Notes: generated by a model from the sequence alone, not told the origin. 19,459 nt of DNA from Deltaproteobacteria bacterium (GCA_018644785.1 JABGPV010000069.1:1-19459); one strand, 5' to 3'; shown: positions 1 through 7,623, counted from the stretch's first letter. A program made the numbers and translations.

Positions 1-22
1 AAATCAAGGAAGGAGATAATCA

Positions 23-418
23 ATGACTGAAAAAATAAAGGGTTCCGTACTGGTGGTGGGGGGCGGTATTTCGGGCATGCAATCGGCCCTGGATCTCGCC
101 AACTCGGGCTATTACGTATACCTCTTGGAAAAGAGCCCATCCATTGGTGGCGCTATGGCCCAGCTGGACAAAACCTTTCCCACCAACGACTGTGCCATGT
201 GAATCATTTCTCCAAAACTGGTCGAGGTCGGCCGGCATTTGAACATCGAACTGATCACCTATGCGGACCTGGAATCGGTGGAAGGGTCTGCGGGCAATTT
301 CAAGGTGAAAATCAAAAAGCGCGCCCGAAGCATCGATATGACCCGCTGCACCGGGTGCGGTAGTTGCGTCGAAGCCTGTCCAGTTACCCATCAGGCGGTT
401 CAACCCGGGCAGGCATAG
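23..418 (+). CDS. hdrA: HdrA N-terminal half, selenocysteine-containing FAD/[4Fe-4S] protein
   Basis: Read with UGA at 200-202 as selenocysteine, this is a 131-residue protein matching the start of the HdrA flavin domain. It has a dinucleotide-binding GGGISG at residues 13-18, an acidic E36 at the end of the second strand, the HdrA signature around [21 protein letters not shown] (Sec60), and one [4Fe-4S] motif C109-x2-C112-x2-C115-x3-C119-P. The ATG at 23 follows AAGGAG (10-15) with 7 bases between. Full HdrA proteins continue for several hundred residues, but here a TAG ends the frame right after the ferredoxin motif, with a ten-residue tail of no family resemblance. The missing continuation is found inside the fusion at 2968-6201. 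I infer that it works in trans as the FAD-binding half of the first HdrA module. A truncated pseudogene is the alternative, but the SECIS, good ribosome site and intact downstream frame argue against it. Confidence 0.82.
200..202 (+). other. In-frame UGA, predicted selenocysteine codon (Sec60)
   Basis: The UGA falls exactly where HdrA family members carry Cys or Sec, in the block xNDCAM(C/U)IISPKLVEV. The HdrA-like frame runs uninterrupted on both sides. HdrA is an established selenoprotein family in some methanogens, and Sec forms are known in anaerobic deltaproteobacteria. A naive gene caller would end the protein at residue 59. Confidence 0.85.
213..241 (+). promoter_or_regulatory. Bacterial SECIS-like hairpin downstream of the UGA
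   Basis: The mRNA can fold CUGGUC (218-223) on GGCCGG (230-235), six pairs including two G-U wobbles. This closes a six-base loop GAGGUC (224-229). A second short stem, CAAA (213-216) with UUUG (238-241), extends it across a small internal loop. The apical GGU resembles the AGGUCU loop of the Escherichia coli fdhF SECIS that SelB recognises, and it sits 24-26 bases after the UGA, within the usual bacterial range. The element lies inside the coding sequence, as bacterial SECIS elements do. Confidence 0.75.
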
Positions 419-436
419 GAAACCATTTTTCAAAAA

Positions 437-468
437 ACTTAAAACTTGAAACCAAAAACCTAAAACTG
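437..468 (+). repeat. Degenerate 7-base tandem repeat in the hdrA-nuoE spacer
   Basis: Four consecutive heptads ACTTAAA, ACTTGAA, ACCAAAA and ACCTAAA, plus a partial ACTG, fill most of the 81-base gap between the TAG of the HdrA half and the nuoE start. A tiny GCGG-TTTG-CCGC hairpin follows at 468-479. No clear promoter is seen. The spacer is A-rich, unlike the flanking coding sequence. Confidence 0.55.
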
Positions 469-499
469 CGGTTTGCCGCTTTATGGAGTCTTTCCTAAA

Positions 500-1021
500 A
501 TGAATGAGACCAACCCCACGGCGAATGATTCTACTCCAGCCATCGATTATCTGGCGTTGGATCGGATGGTGGAAGATCGGTTTAACAACGATAAAGAAAA
601 TCTGATCATGATCCTTCAGGCCATTCAGACGGAATATAATTATCTCCCCCGCCCGGCGCTCAGCTATCTCTCCGAAAAAATTGAAATTCCCTTGAGCCGC
701 ATCTACGGGGTGGCCACCTTTTACAGCACCTTCAGCCTTGAACCGCGCGGAAAAAACATCATCAGCATCTGCCTGGGTACCGCCTGTCATGTGCGGGGTG
801 CCGGCAAAGTGCTGGACCGCATAGAAGACACCCTGCACGTTCGAAACGGCGAAACCACCGATGATGGTCAGTTCACCCTGGAATCGGTGCGGTGCATCGG
901 TTGTTGCAGTCTGGGGCCGGTGGTGAAAATCAACGAAGATGTGCACGGGCGGATCGCTTCTGAGGACCTTAGCCAGATTCTGGATCATTATGGGGAATCC
1001 GAAACAGAGACGGGTGGTTGA
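500..1021 (+). CDS. nuoE: NuoE/HoxE-like NADH dehydrogenase 24 kDa-type [2Fe-2S] subunit
   Basis: A 173-residue thioredoxin-like ferredoxin of the NuoE/HndA class. It relays electrons between the flavin of NuoF and the other iron-sulfur clusters. The four expected cluster ligands are present as C91-x4-C96 (CLGTAC) and C132-x3-C136 (CIGCC), preceded by the family's helical N-terminal region (LPRPALSYLSEKIEIPLSRIYGVATFYSTF area). ATG 500 is preferred over an upstream TTG at 473, because homologous sequence starts after it and GGAG (484-487) precedes it, though at a longish spacing. Its stop codon lies three bases before the nuoF ATG, so the pair is probably translationally coupled. The neighbours show that it serves an Hdr complex rather than respiratory complex I, as no nuo membrane genes occur here. 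Confidence 0.93.
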   Translation: MNETNPTANDSTPAIDYLALDRMVEDRFNNDKENLIMILQAIQTEYNYLPRPALSYLSEKIEIPLSRIYGVATFYSTFSLEPRGKNIISICLGTACHVRGAGKVLDRIEDTLHVRNGETTDDGQFTLESVRCIGCCSLGPVVKINEDVHGRIASEDLSQILDHYGESETETGG

Positions 1022-1023
1022 TA

Positions 1024-2925
1024 ATGAAGATTCAGCAAATATCCGATATCCATGAAATAGCGCTTAAACAAAGAGATACCCTTTATGTTCCCGACCGGGT
1101 CACCGTCAATACGCAGATGGCGTCCTGCGGCATTGCGGCAGGTGCCGACAAAACCCTTACACGGGCCGTGGCCGAATTCGGTGAAGACGAACATATTCAA
1201 ATTCGAAAAACCGGGTGCCTGGGGTTTTGTGAGCTGGAGCCCCTGGTGGAAATCTACCAAAAAAATGGGCCCCGGATTGTTTATAAGAATGCCACGGAAG
1301 ACAAAATCGTGGATATCATCAACGGATACATGGAAGGCCGATTTGACAAGAAGCAGGTGCTGGGGCAGATGCGTGATCCCCGGTCCCTGCTGGAAGAGGA
1401 CTTCCCGAATCCTCTCGAAGGTGTCGCGCCTGCTCCGGAAATACCTTTTCTGGAGGATATCCCCTTTTATGACCGGCAGATTAAAATTGCGCTCCGCAAC
1501 TGCGGTTACATTGATCCCGAAAAAATCGAAGAGTATATGGCCCGGGGCGGTTATAAGGCGTTTCTCGCTGCCCTTAGGCAGAATAACCCGGAGGAAATTA
1601 TTGCCGCCATCAAGGATTCCGGCCTGCGGGGCCGCGGGGGCGGTGGGTTCCCGACAGGTGTTAAATGGGAGAGTTGCGCGGCCCATCATGGCGAACGCTT
1701 CATTATCTGTAACGCCGATGAGGGGGACCCGGGGGCCTACATGGACCGAAGCATTCTGGAAGGGGATCCCCACACCATCATCGAGGGGATGCTCATTGCG
1801 GGGCTGGCCGTTGGGTCCCATAAGGGGTTTATCTATGTGCGAAATGAATATCCCCTGGCGGTGAAACGCCTGGTGACCGCCATCCGGCAGGCCACCGATT
1901 ACGGCCTGCTGGGTCCAAACATCGCGGGTTCTGATTTTTCCTTTGAAATGAAGATTTCCACCGGTGCCGGCGCTTTCGTCTGTGGTGAATCGACGGCGCT
2001 CATGGCATCCATTGAAGGGGAGGTGGGGCGTCCCAGGGCCAAATACGTCCACACGGTGGAAAAGGGGTTCCGGCAATCCCCTTCCAATTTGAACAATGTT
2101 GAAACCTATGCCAATGTGCCGGCCATCCTCTTAAAGGGGGCGGATTGGTTTTCCGGGCTGGGAACGGAGCACAGCAAGGGGACGAAAGTATTCAGCCTGG
2201 TGGGTAAAATCAAGAACACGGGTCTGGTGGAAGTGCCCATGGGCACCAGCCTCCGAAGCATCATCTACCATATGGGGGGTGGCATTCCCAAGAAGAAAGC
2301 CTTAAAAGCGGTTCAGACCGGCGGTCCTTCGGGGGGGTGTATACCGGAGGAATTTCTGGATCTGGGGGTTGATTTCAGTGAACTGGCCAAGGTGGGTTCC
2401 ATCATGGGCTCCGGTGGCATGATCGTCATGGACCAGGACACCTGCATGGTGGATGTGGCAAGATATTTCCTCGATTTTCTGAAAGAAGAATCGTGCGGCC
2501 AGTGTAACCCCTGCCGGGAAGGGATTAAACGGATGCTGGAGGTGTTGAATCGCATCTGTGAAGGGGACGGCAGGGAAGGGGATATTGAATTACTTCAAGA
2601 ACTGGGGGGTATGGTCCACAATTTTTCCCTGTGCGGACTGGGCACGTCAGCCCCCAACCCCGTGCTCACCACCATCCGGTATTTCAGGGATGAGTACGAG
2701 GCCCACATCCGGGACAAAAAATGCCCGGCCGGGATCTGTAAACCCCTGTTTCATTACGAAATTGACGAGAGCGCCTGTACCGGCTGCACGCTCTGTTCCC
2801 GCAAATGCCCCCAGGAAGCCATCACCGGGGAAAAGAAGAACCCCCACGTGTTGGAGCAGGAAGAATGCATCAAGTGCGGCATCTGTTACGATGTCTGTAA
2901 ATTTAACGCCATCATCATTGCCTAA
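1024..2925 (+). CDS. nuoF: NuoF/HndC-like NADH-binding FMN iron-sulfur subunit
   Basis: This 633-residue protein is the predicted NADH entry point. Domains in order are: a thioredoxin-like head with CGIAAGA (C35) and C65-x3-C69; the NuoF flavoprotein core with the NADH/FMN loop GRGGGGFPTG (203-212) and the CNADEGDPGAYMDR segment; the [4Fe-4S] site C491-x2-C494-x2-C497 with C537; and a C-terminal double ferredoxin (C585/588/591/595 and C615/618/621/625). The head lacks one of the usual four [2Fe-2S] cysteines, as in HndB-type CGIAAGA domains, so its cluster is uncertain. ATG 1024 is chosen over an overlapping TTG at 1018. Length and layout match the soluble NuoF subunits of bifurcating hydrogenases and of Hdr- or benzoyl-CoA-reductase-linked modules. 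It should oxidise NADH, or reduce NAD+ in the reverse direction. Confidence 0.95.
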   Translation: MKIQQISDIHEIALKQRDTLYVPDRVTVNTQMASCGIAAGADKTLTRAVAEFGEDEHIQIRKTGCLGFCELEPLVEIYQKNGPRIVYKNATEDKIVDIINGYMEGRFDKKQVLGQMRDPRSLLEEDFPNPLEGVAPAPEIPFLEDIPFYDRQIKIALRNCGYIDPEKIEEYMARGGYKAFLAALRQNNPEEIIAAIKDSGLRGRGGGGFPTGVKWESCAAHHGERFIICNADEGDPGAYMDRSILEGDPHTIIEGMLIAGLAVGSHKGFIYVRNEYPLAVKRLVTAIRQATDYGLLGPNIAGSDFSFEMKISTGAGAFVCGESTALMASIEGEVGRPRAKYVHTVEKGFRQSPSNLNNVETYANVPAILLKGADWFSGLGTEHSKGTKVFSLVGKIKNTGLVEVPMGTSLRSIIYHMGGGIPKKKALKAVQTGGPSGGCIPEEFLDLGVDFSELAKVGSIMGSGGMIVMDQDTCMVDVARYFLDFLKEESCGQCNPCREGIKRMLEVLNRICEGDGREGDIELLQELGGMVHNFSLCGLGTSAPNPVLTTIRYFRDEYEAHIRDKKCPAGICKPLFHYEIDESACTGCTLCSRKCPQEAITGEKKNPHVLEQEECIKCGICYDVCKFNAIIIA

Positions 2926-2948
2926 CAGCCATGAGCCATCAGCCATGA
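2926..2948 (+). repeat. AGCCATS heptad tandem repeat in the nuoF-fusion spacer
   Basis: Three head-to-tail copies of AGCCAT(G/C) at 2927-2947, starting immediately after the nuoF TAA. The CAGCCATGA word is repeated at 2926-2934 and 2940-2948. The remaining spacer up to the ATG at 2968 holds the ribosome-binding AGAAGGA. This is the second heptad-period spacer in the same operon, with a different unit sequence. Confidence 0.6.
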
Positions 2949-2967
2949 ACCAAAAGAAGGATCACCC

Positions 2968-5900
2968 ATGATAACATTTACAATCAACGGCAAGGAAGTT
3001 CAGGGAGAGGAAGGCCGGTATATCCTTGATGTGGCCAAAAAGTCCGGCATCGAAATCCCCACCCTCTGCCATCATGAGGCCCTGGAGCCCGCGGGCATGT
3101 GTCGCCTTTGCACCGTGGAGCTGTTTGACGGGCGAAAACCCAAATTCGTCACCGCCTGCAACTATCCCATCTGGGAAGGGATGGAAGTCTTTACGGATAC
3201 GGAATCCGTGACAAAGGGGCGCAAGCTCATTGTGGAACTTCTGCTGGCCCGCTGCCCGGATGTGCCGGTTCTTAAGGATTTGGCCCTGAAATACGGCATT
3301 ACCGAACCCCGTTTTGCCATAGAGGGAGATGACTGCATCCTCTGCGGCCTGTGCGTTCGCATCTGTGAAAAGATGGGGAATAGCGCCATCAGCCTCACGG
3401 GGCGCGGTGTGGAGATGAAGGTGGATACCCCCTTTCATGTGCAGACCGAATTCTGCATGGGGTGTGGATCGTGCGCTTCGGTCTGTCCCACGGGTCATAT
3501 CAAACTGGAAGACATCGCCGTTCATCAGGCGAAACCCATCCTTTCCGAATATGACATGGGGCTTAAGGGTCGAAAACCCATTTATGTCCCCTATGCCCAG
3601 GCCATTCCCAATATGCCGGCCATTGACCGGGACATGTGCGTGTATTTCAAGACCGGCGGCTGCCAGGTGTGTACGGAGTTCTGCGGCGTGGATGCCATCG
3701 ATCACACGCAGCAGGACGAAACCATTGAACTGGAAGTGGGGTCCATCATTCTGGCCCCGGGATTCCAGCCCTTTGACCCGTCGGGCCTGACCCATTATGG
3801 ATACGGACGGCATCCCAATGTGATGACGGCAATGGAGTTTGAACGGATTCTATCGGCTTCAGGACCCACCTTGGGGCATCTTAAAAGACCGTCCGACGGA
3901 GAGGCGCCCAAAAAGATCGCCTGGATTCAATGCGTGGGTTCCCGAGAGGAACACCGTTGCGATCACGCCTATTGTTCATCCGTGTGTTGTATGTATGCCA
4001 TCAAGGAGGCGGTCATTGCCAAGGAACACGCGGGTGCTGATCTGGATTGTACCATCTTTTTCATGGATATGCGAACACACGGTAAAGATTTCGAGCGCTA
4101 CTATGACGATGCCCGGAATAAGCATGGGGTCCGTTTTATAAGGTCCCGTGTTCCGGCCGTTGACACCGTCCAGGGGCGGGACGAACTGGCCATTACCTAT
4201 GTGAATGAAGAGAATGCGCCCATAACGGAATCCTTTGATCTGGTGGTCCTTTCCGTGGGAATGGAAACCCCGCAAGCGCTCATGGAACTGGCGGATCGCC
4301 TCGGTATTGATCTTACCCCGGGCCATTTCTGTGACAGTCCTTCATTTCATCCCGTCAACACCTCCCGGGAAGGGGTTTTTGTATGTGGTGCCTTTGCAGG
4401 ACCCAAGGATATACCCCAATCCGTTGTGGAAGCCAGCTCTGCGGCCGCTGAAGCAGGCGCCCTTCTGAAAGAGGCGCGGAACACGTTGACGAAAGAGGAA
4501 GTTTTTCCGGAGGAGCGGGTCGTTGTCGGTGAACGGCCCAGAATCGGCGTTTTCGTGTGCCATTGCGGCATCAACATCAGCGGTGTGGTGGATGTCCCCT
4601 CGGTACGGGATTATGCGGCATCACTCCCTTATGTGGAGTATGTGAACGACAATCTCTATACCTGCTCCCAGGATACCCAGGAGGCCATGGGTAAAGTCAT
4701 TACCGAAAACAGACTCAACCGCATTGTGGTGGCCGCCTGCACCCCCAAGACCCATGAGCCGTTGTTCCAGGAAACTCTGGTGGCTGCGGGGCTTAACAAA
4801 TACCTCTTTGAGATGACCAACATCCGGAATCAGGATTCCTGGGTGCACAAAAATGATCCCCAAAAGGCCACGGAAAAGGCCAGGGACCTGGTGCGCATGG
4901 CGGTGGCCAAAGTGGCGCTCATGGAACCGCTTACGGAAACGGAGCTAAATATCAACCAGAGGGCCCTGGTGGTGGGGGGAGGCATCTCCGGAATGGCCGC
5001 CGCCCTGAGCCTTTCCGGTCAGGGTTATGAGGTTTGTCTGGTGGAGCGGGAGCCGTTTTTAGGGGGGCAGGGGAGTCTCCTTTTCCGAACCTGGAAAGGT
5101 GAAGACGTGCAAATGAACCTGTCTGAAATGATCGAGAAGATTCAATCCCATCCGAATATCGATCTGCGCCTGAATACGGAACTGGAAGGCGTGGAAGGAT
5201 TTGTGGGGAACTTTAAATCGAGACTGCTCTCTGAAGGCCGTGAGGAACAGGTGGAACACGGTGTGGCGGTGATCGCCACGGGGGCCTTTGAAGCAAGACC
5301 CCATGAGTACCTTTACGGTGAAGATGAACGGGTGGTCACCCACCTGGAGCTGGATCAGCGGTTTATGAGAAACGATCCCGCATTAAAAGAGATGAAGTCC
5401 GCCGTCTTTATCCAGTGCGTGGGGTCCCGTGAGCCGGATCGACCCTATTGTTCACGGGTCTGTTGTTCCCACGCCATGGAAAGCGCTCTCCATCTGAAAA
5501 AACTGAATCCCCAGATGCGGGTGGTGGTCCTTTATCGGGATATTCGAACCTACGGGGAACGGGAATACCTTTACCGGGACGCCCGGATGGCGGGTGTTTT
5601 GTTCATCCCCTATACGGTGGACCGGAAACCGCGGGTTGTTACCCATGAGGGAGACCTCAAAATCGAGGTGATGGACCCGCTTTTGGGAAAAGATGTGGCC
5701 ATGACGGTCGACCTGCTGTGCCTGGCATCGGCCATTGTGCCCTACCGGGATGAAGCATTGGCCCGGATGTTCAAGGTCCCTATGAACGAGGACGGTTTTT
5801 TCGTGGAAGCACACGCCAAACTGGGGCCGTCGGAATTTGCCACGGACGGCGTCTTTTTGTGTGGCATGAACCACTATCCGAAACCCATTGATGAATCCAT

Positions 5901-6201
5901 CGCCCAGGCCCTGGCCGCCGCGTCCCGGGCCGTGACCCTTCTGGCCCGCGGGACCGTCCGCATGAGTGGTACAGTGGCCCAGACCGATCCGGTTCAATGC
6001 AGTAGTTGCGGGGTATGTCTGGCCATCTGCCCCTATTCGGCGCCTGCCGTTCTGGAAAAAGGACCTTTTGCCGGCAAGATGGAAATCAACCCGGCATTGT
6101 GTAAGGGATGCGGATTGTGCGTGGCATCGTGCCGGTCGGGTGCCCTTAACCTGAAAGGGTTTGGGGAGAATCAGATTATGGCGATGATCAATGAAATTTA
6201 G
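2968..6201 (+). CDS. hdrA: NuoG-head / split HdrA module / complete HdrA module fusion protein
   Basis: A 1077-residue fusion. Residues 1-175 are a NuoG/FdhA-type ferredoxin head: [2Fe-2S] ligands C34, C45, C48, C64, then [4Fe-4S] motifs at C123/126/129/133 and C163/166/169/173. The His-ligated NuoG cluster motif is absent, with RCPDVPVL in its place. From about residue 195 (GLKGRKPIYVPYAQAIP) the sequence is HdrA, but it joins after the FAD Rossmann start. This first module keeps the HdrA cluster motif C322, C336, C340, C341 and ends near residue 505. A second, complete HdrA follows: CHCG at 531-534, Rossmann GGGISG at 670-675, cluster motif C817, C828, C832, C833, and two C-terminal ferredoxin motifs (C1011-1021, C1045-1055). 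The second module lacks the Cys/Sec found at Sec60 of the first gene. The ATG follows AGAAGGA at good spacing. It is predicted to be cytoplasmic and the scaffold linking NuoEF to HdrBC. Confidence 0.93.
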   Translation: MITFTINGKEVQGEEGRYILDVAKKSGIEIPTLCHHEALEPAGMCRLCTVELFDGRKPKFVTACNYPIWEGMEVFTDTESVTKGRKLIVELLLARCPDVPVLKDLALKYGITEPRFAIEGDDCILCGLCVRICEKMGNSAISLTGRGVEMKVDTPFHVQTEFCMGCGSCASVCPTGHIKLEDIAVHQAKPILSEYDMGLKGRKPIYVPYAQAIPNMPAIDRDMCVYFKTGGCQVCTEFCGVDAIDHTQQDETIELEVGSIILAPGFQPFDPSGLTHYGYGRHPNVMTAMEFERILSASGPTLGHLKRPSDGEAPKKIAWIQCVGSREEHRCDHAYCSSVCCMYAIKEAVIAKEHAGADLDCTIFFMDMRTHGKDFERYYDDARNKHGVRFIRSRVPAVDTVQGRDELAITYVNEENAPITESFDLVVLSVGMETPQALMELADRLGIDLTPGHFCDSPSFHPVNTSREGVFVCGAFAGPKDIPQSVVEASSAAAEAGALLKEARNTLTKEEVFPEERVVVGERPRIGVFVCHCGINISGVVDVPSVRDYAASLPYVEYVNDNLYTCSQDTQEAMGKVITENRLNRIVVAACTPKTHEPLFQETLVAAGLNKYLFEMTNIRNQDSWVHKNDPQKATEKARDLVRMAVAKVALMEPLTETELNINQRALVVGGGISGMAAALSLSGQGYEVCLVEREPFLGGQGSLLFRTWKGEDVQMNLSEMIEKIQSHPNIDLRLNTELEGVEGFVGNFKSRLLSEGREEQVEHGVAVIATGAFEARPHEYLYGEDERVVTHLELDQRFMRNDPALKEMKSAVFIQCVGSREPDRPYCSRVCCSHAMESALHLKKLNPQMRVVVLYRDIRTYGEREYLYRDARMAGVLFIPYTVDRKPRVVTHEGDLKIEVMDPLLGKDVAMTVDLLCLASAIVPYRDEALARMFKVPMNEDGFFVEAHAKLGPSEFATDGVFLCGMNHYPKPIDESIAQALAAASRAVTLLARGTVRMSGTVAQTDPVQCSSCGVCLAICPYSAPAVLEKGPFAGKMEINPALCKGCGLCVASCRSGALNLKGFGENQIMAMINEI

Positions 6202-6222
6202 TTTGTGGACGGACACTAGTTC

Positions 6223-6227
6223 GGAGG
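6223..6227 (+). promoter_or_regulatory. Ribosome-binding site fixing the hdrC start
   Basis: GGAGG lies 8 bases before ATG 6236 but only 2 before ATG 6230, and it lies well inside the longer frame that opens at 6191. This makes 6236 the likely start. Confidence 0.7.
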
Positions 6228-6235
6228 ACATGAGT

Positions 6236-6712
6236 ATGGCAGCCGTTGACCTGGATCAATGCGATCCGGATTTTGTAAGTGAGTTGCTTCAACAGCCTGA
6301 AGCCGAGAAAATTTCGGCTTGTTTCACATGCCGTACCTGCGTTGCCGGGTGCCCCATTTCAAATGTAAACGATGCTTTTAACCCGGCGCGTATTATCCGT
6401 ATGGCCCTTTACGGTATGAAAGAAGAGATTCTTGAAAGTCCTTTTATCTGGCTCTGTTCCAGCTGCTATACCTGTCAGGAACGATGTCCGCAGGGGGTCA
6501 GGATTACCGATTTCATGACCCTGCTCAAAAACATGGCCGTCAAGGAAGGGCATGAGCCGACCGGAATAAAAGCGCAGATGGATTTGACGAAAGGGCAGGG
6601 AAGGATTTATCCATTGGACGACTTTGATAATAAAAAGCGGAAAAAGGCAGGGCTTCCCCAACTGCCCACGACGTGTGTTGTGATCAGGGAACTGTTTCCG
6701 GATCAGGTATAA
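6236..6712 (+). CDS. hdrC: HdrC-like heterodisulfide reductase iron-sulfur subunit
   Basis: A 158-residue ferredoxin-type protein with two canonical [4Fe-4S] motifs, C29-x2-C32-x2-C35-x3-C39-P and C74-x2-C77-x2-C80-x3-C84-P. These are separated by the FNPARIIRMALYG segment typical of HdrC. It carries electrons from an HdrA flavin/cluster module to HdrB. The frame could open at 6191, overlapping the previous gene, but the GGAGG site favours ATG 6236. The start MAAVDLDQCDPDF also resembles the usual short HdrC leader. No membrane segment is visible, so it belongs to a soluble HdrABC rather than a membrane HdrDE. It lies 34 bases downstream of the HdrA fusion. Confidence 0.93.
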   Translation: MAAVDLDQCDPDFVSELLQQPEAEKISACFTCRTCVAGCPISNVNDAFNPARIIRMALYGMKEEILESPFIWLCSSCYTCQERCPQGVRITDFMTLLKNMAVKEGHEPTGIKAQMDLTKGQGRIYPLDDFDNKKRKKAGLPQLPTTCVVIRELFPDQV

Positions 6713-6745
6713 TCTGTTCAACTCTTTCTTTTTAGGAACAACGCA

Positions 6746-7618
6746 ATGAAATATGCACTTTTTTTAGGTTGTACCATCCCCGCAAGGGCACGAAACTATG
6801 AGCTTTCAGCAAGAAAGGTGGCGGAAAAAACGGGGATCGAACTGGTGGATATGGAAAATTTTATCTGTTGCGGGTTTCCCACCAAGGCGGGGGATATGCA
6901 GGCATCCCTACTGATGGCCGCCTATAATCTGGCCCTGGCCCAAAAACAGAATCTGGATGTGTGTGCCCTGTGCAGTTCCTGCGTATCCGCCTTGTCTGAA
7001 GCCGCCCAACATTTGTCGGAAAATGAGGAAGATCTTGCGAAAGTGAATGAACGATTGTCCGCCGTGGGATTGCAATATGAGGGCTCCCCAAAAATCCGGC
7101 ATTTTGCGCGGGTGCTGTATGAGGAGGTGGGGTCGGAGAAGATTCAAGTACATTTTGAAAAAGACTTGAGTGGGCTCAACATTGCGGTACATTACGGCTG
7201 CCACTATTTGAAACCGTCAGAAGTACACGGGGGCTTTGATGATCCGGAAAACCCCAACTCCCTGGAAACGCTTGTGGCATTGACCGGCGCAACCGTGGTG
7301 GATTATGCCGGAAAAAAGACCTGCTGTGGAGGGCCCGTGCTTCCGGTGGATGAAAAGTTGGCCGCGAGCGTCACCAAAGGAAAACTGGATAATTTGAAAG
7401 CGGCCGGCGCGGACGCTCTTTGCCTGGTATGCCCGTTTTGCTCCGTCATGTATGACGGGAATCAGAAAAGTATCGAGTCGGAATATGAAACCGAATACAA
7501 AATTCCCGTTTTGTATTTGACCCAAATATTGGGTATGGCCATGGGTTTTGATCGAAAAGCACTCGGGCTCAATATGAACGTGGTGAAAACCAAGGATCTG
7601 CTTAAACCCTATTTCTAA
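6746..7618 (+). CDS. hdrB: HdrB-like heterodisulfide reductase catalytic subunit (two CCG domains)
   Basis: A 290-residue protein with two complete cysteine-rich CCG domains. The first has C9, C41-C42-G and C76-x2-C79. The second has C152, C193-C194-G and C229-x2-C232. In structurally known HdrB each domain binds a noncubane [4Fe-4S] cluster, and together they cleave a disulfide. All ligands are intact, so a redox-active catalytic role is likely. In a non-methanogen the substrate is not CoM-S-S-CoB. A DsrC-type or other protein or small-molecule disulfide, or an electron-relay role as for the HdrB-like BamD, are possibilities that the sequence cannot separate. AGGA lies about 9 bases before the ATG. 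It is the last gene of the operon. Confidence 0.95.
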   Translation: MKYALFLGCTIPARARNYELSARKVAEKTGIELVDMENFICCGFPTKAGDMQASLLMAAYNLALAQKQNLDVCALCSSCVSALSEAAQHLSENEEDLAKVNERLSAVGLQYEGSPKIRHFARVLYEEVGSEKIQVHFEKDLSGLNIAVHYGCHYLKPSEVHGGFDDPENPNSLETLVALTGATVVDYAGKKTCCGGPVLPVDEKLAASVTKGKLDNLKAAGADALCLVCPFCSVMYDGNQKSIESEYETEYKIPVLYLTQILGMAMGFDRKALGLNMNVVKTKDLLKPYF

Positions 7619-7623
7619 TGGTT

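Noticed and set aside
200..418. UGA as a true stop making the first gene a pseudogene
   Set aside because: The stop is specifically UGA at the Cys/Sec position, a SECIS-like hairpin follows, and no other damage occurs. A pseudogene would be expected to show random changes.
20..988. Long minus-strand open frame opposite hdrA-N and nuoE
   Set aside because: It encodes no recognisable family, and the opposite strand holds well-conserved proteins with good ribosome sites; it is a shadow, as are those at 988-2076, 2962-3813 and 5452-6231.
6191..6235. Upstream hdrC start overlapping the HdrA fusion
   Set aside because: No ribosome site precedes ATG 6191, whereas GGAGG is ideally placed for ATG 6236.
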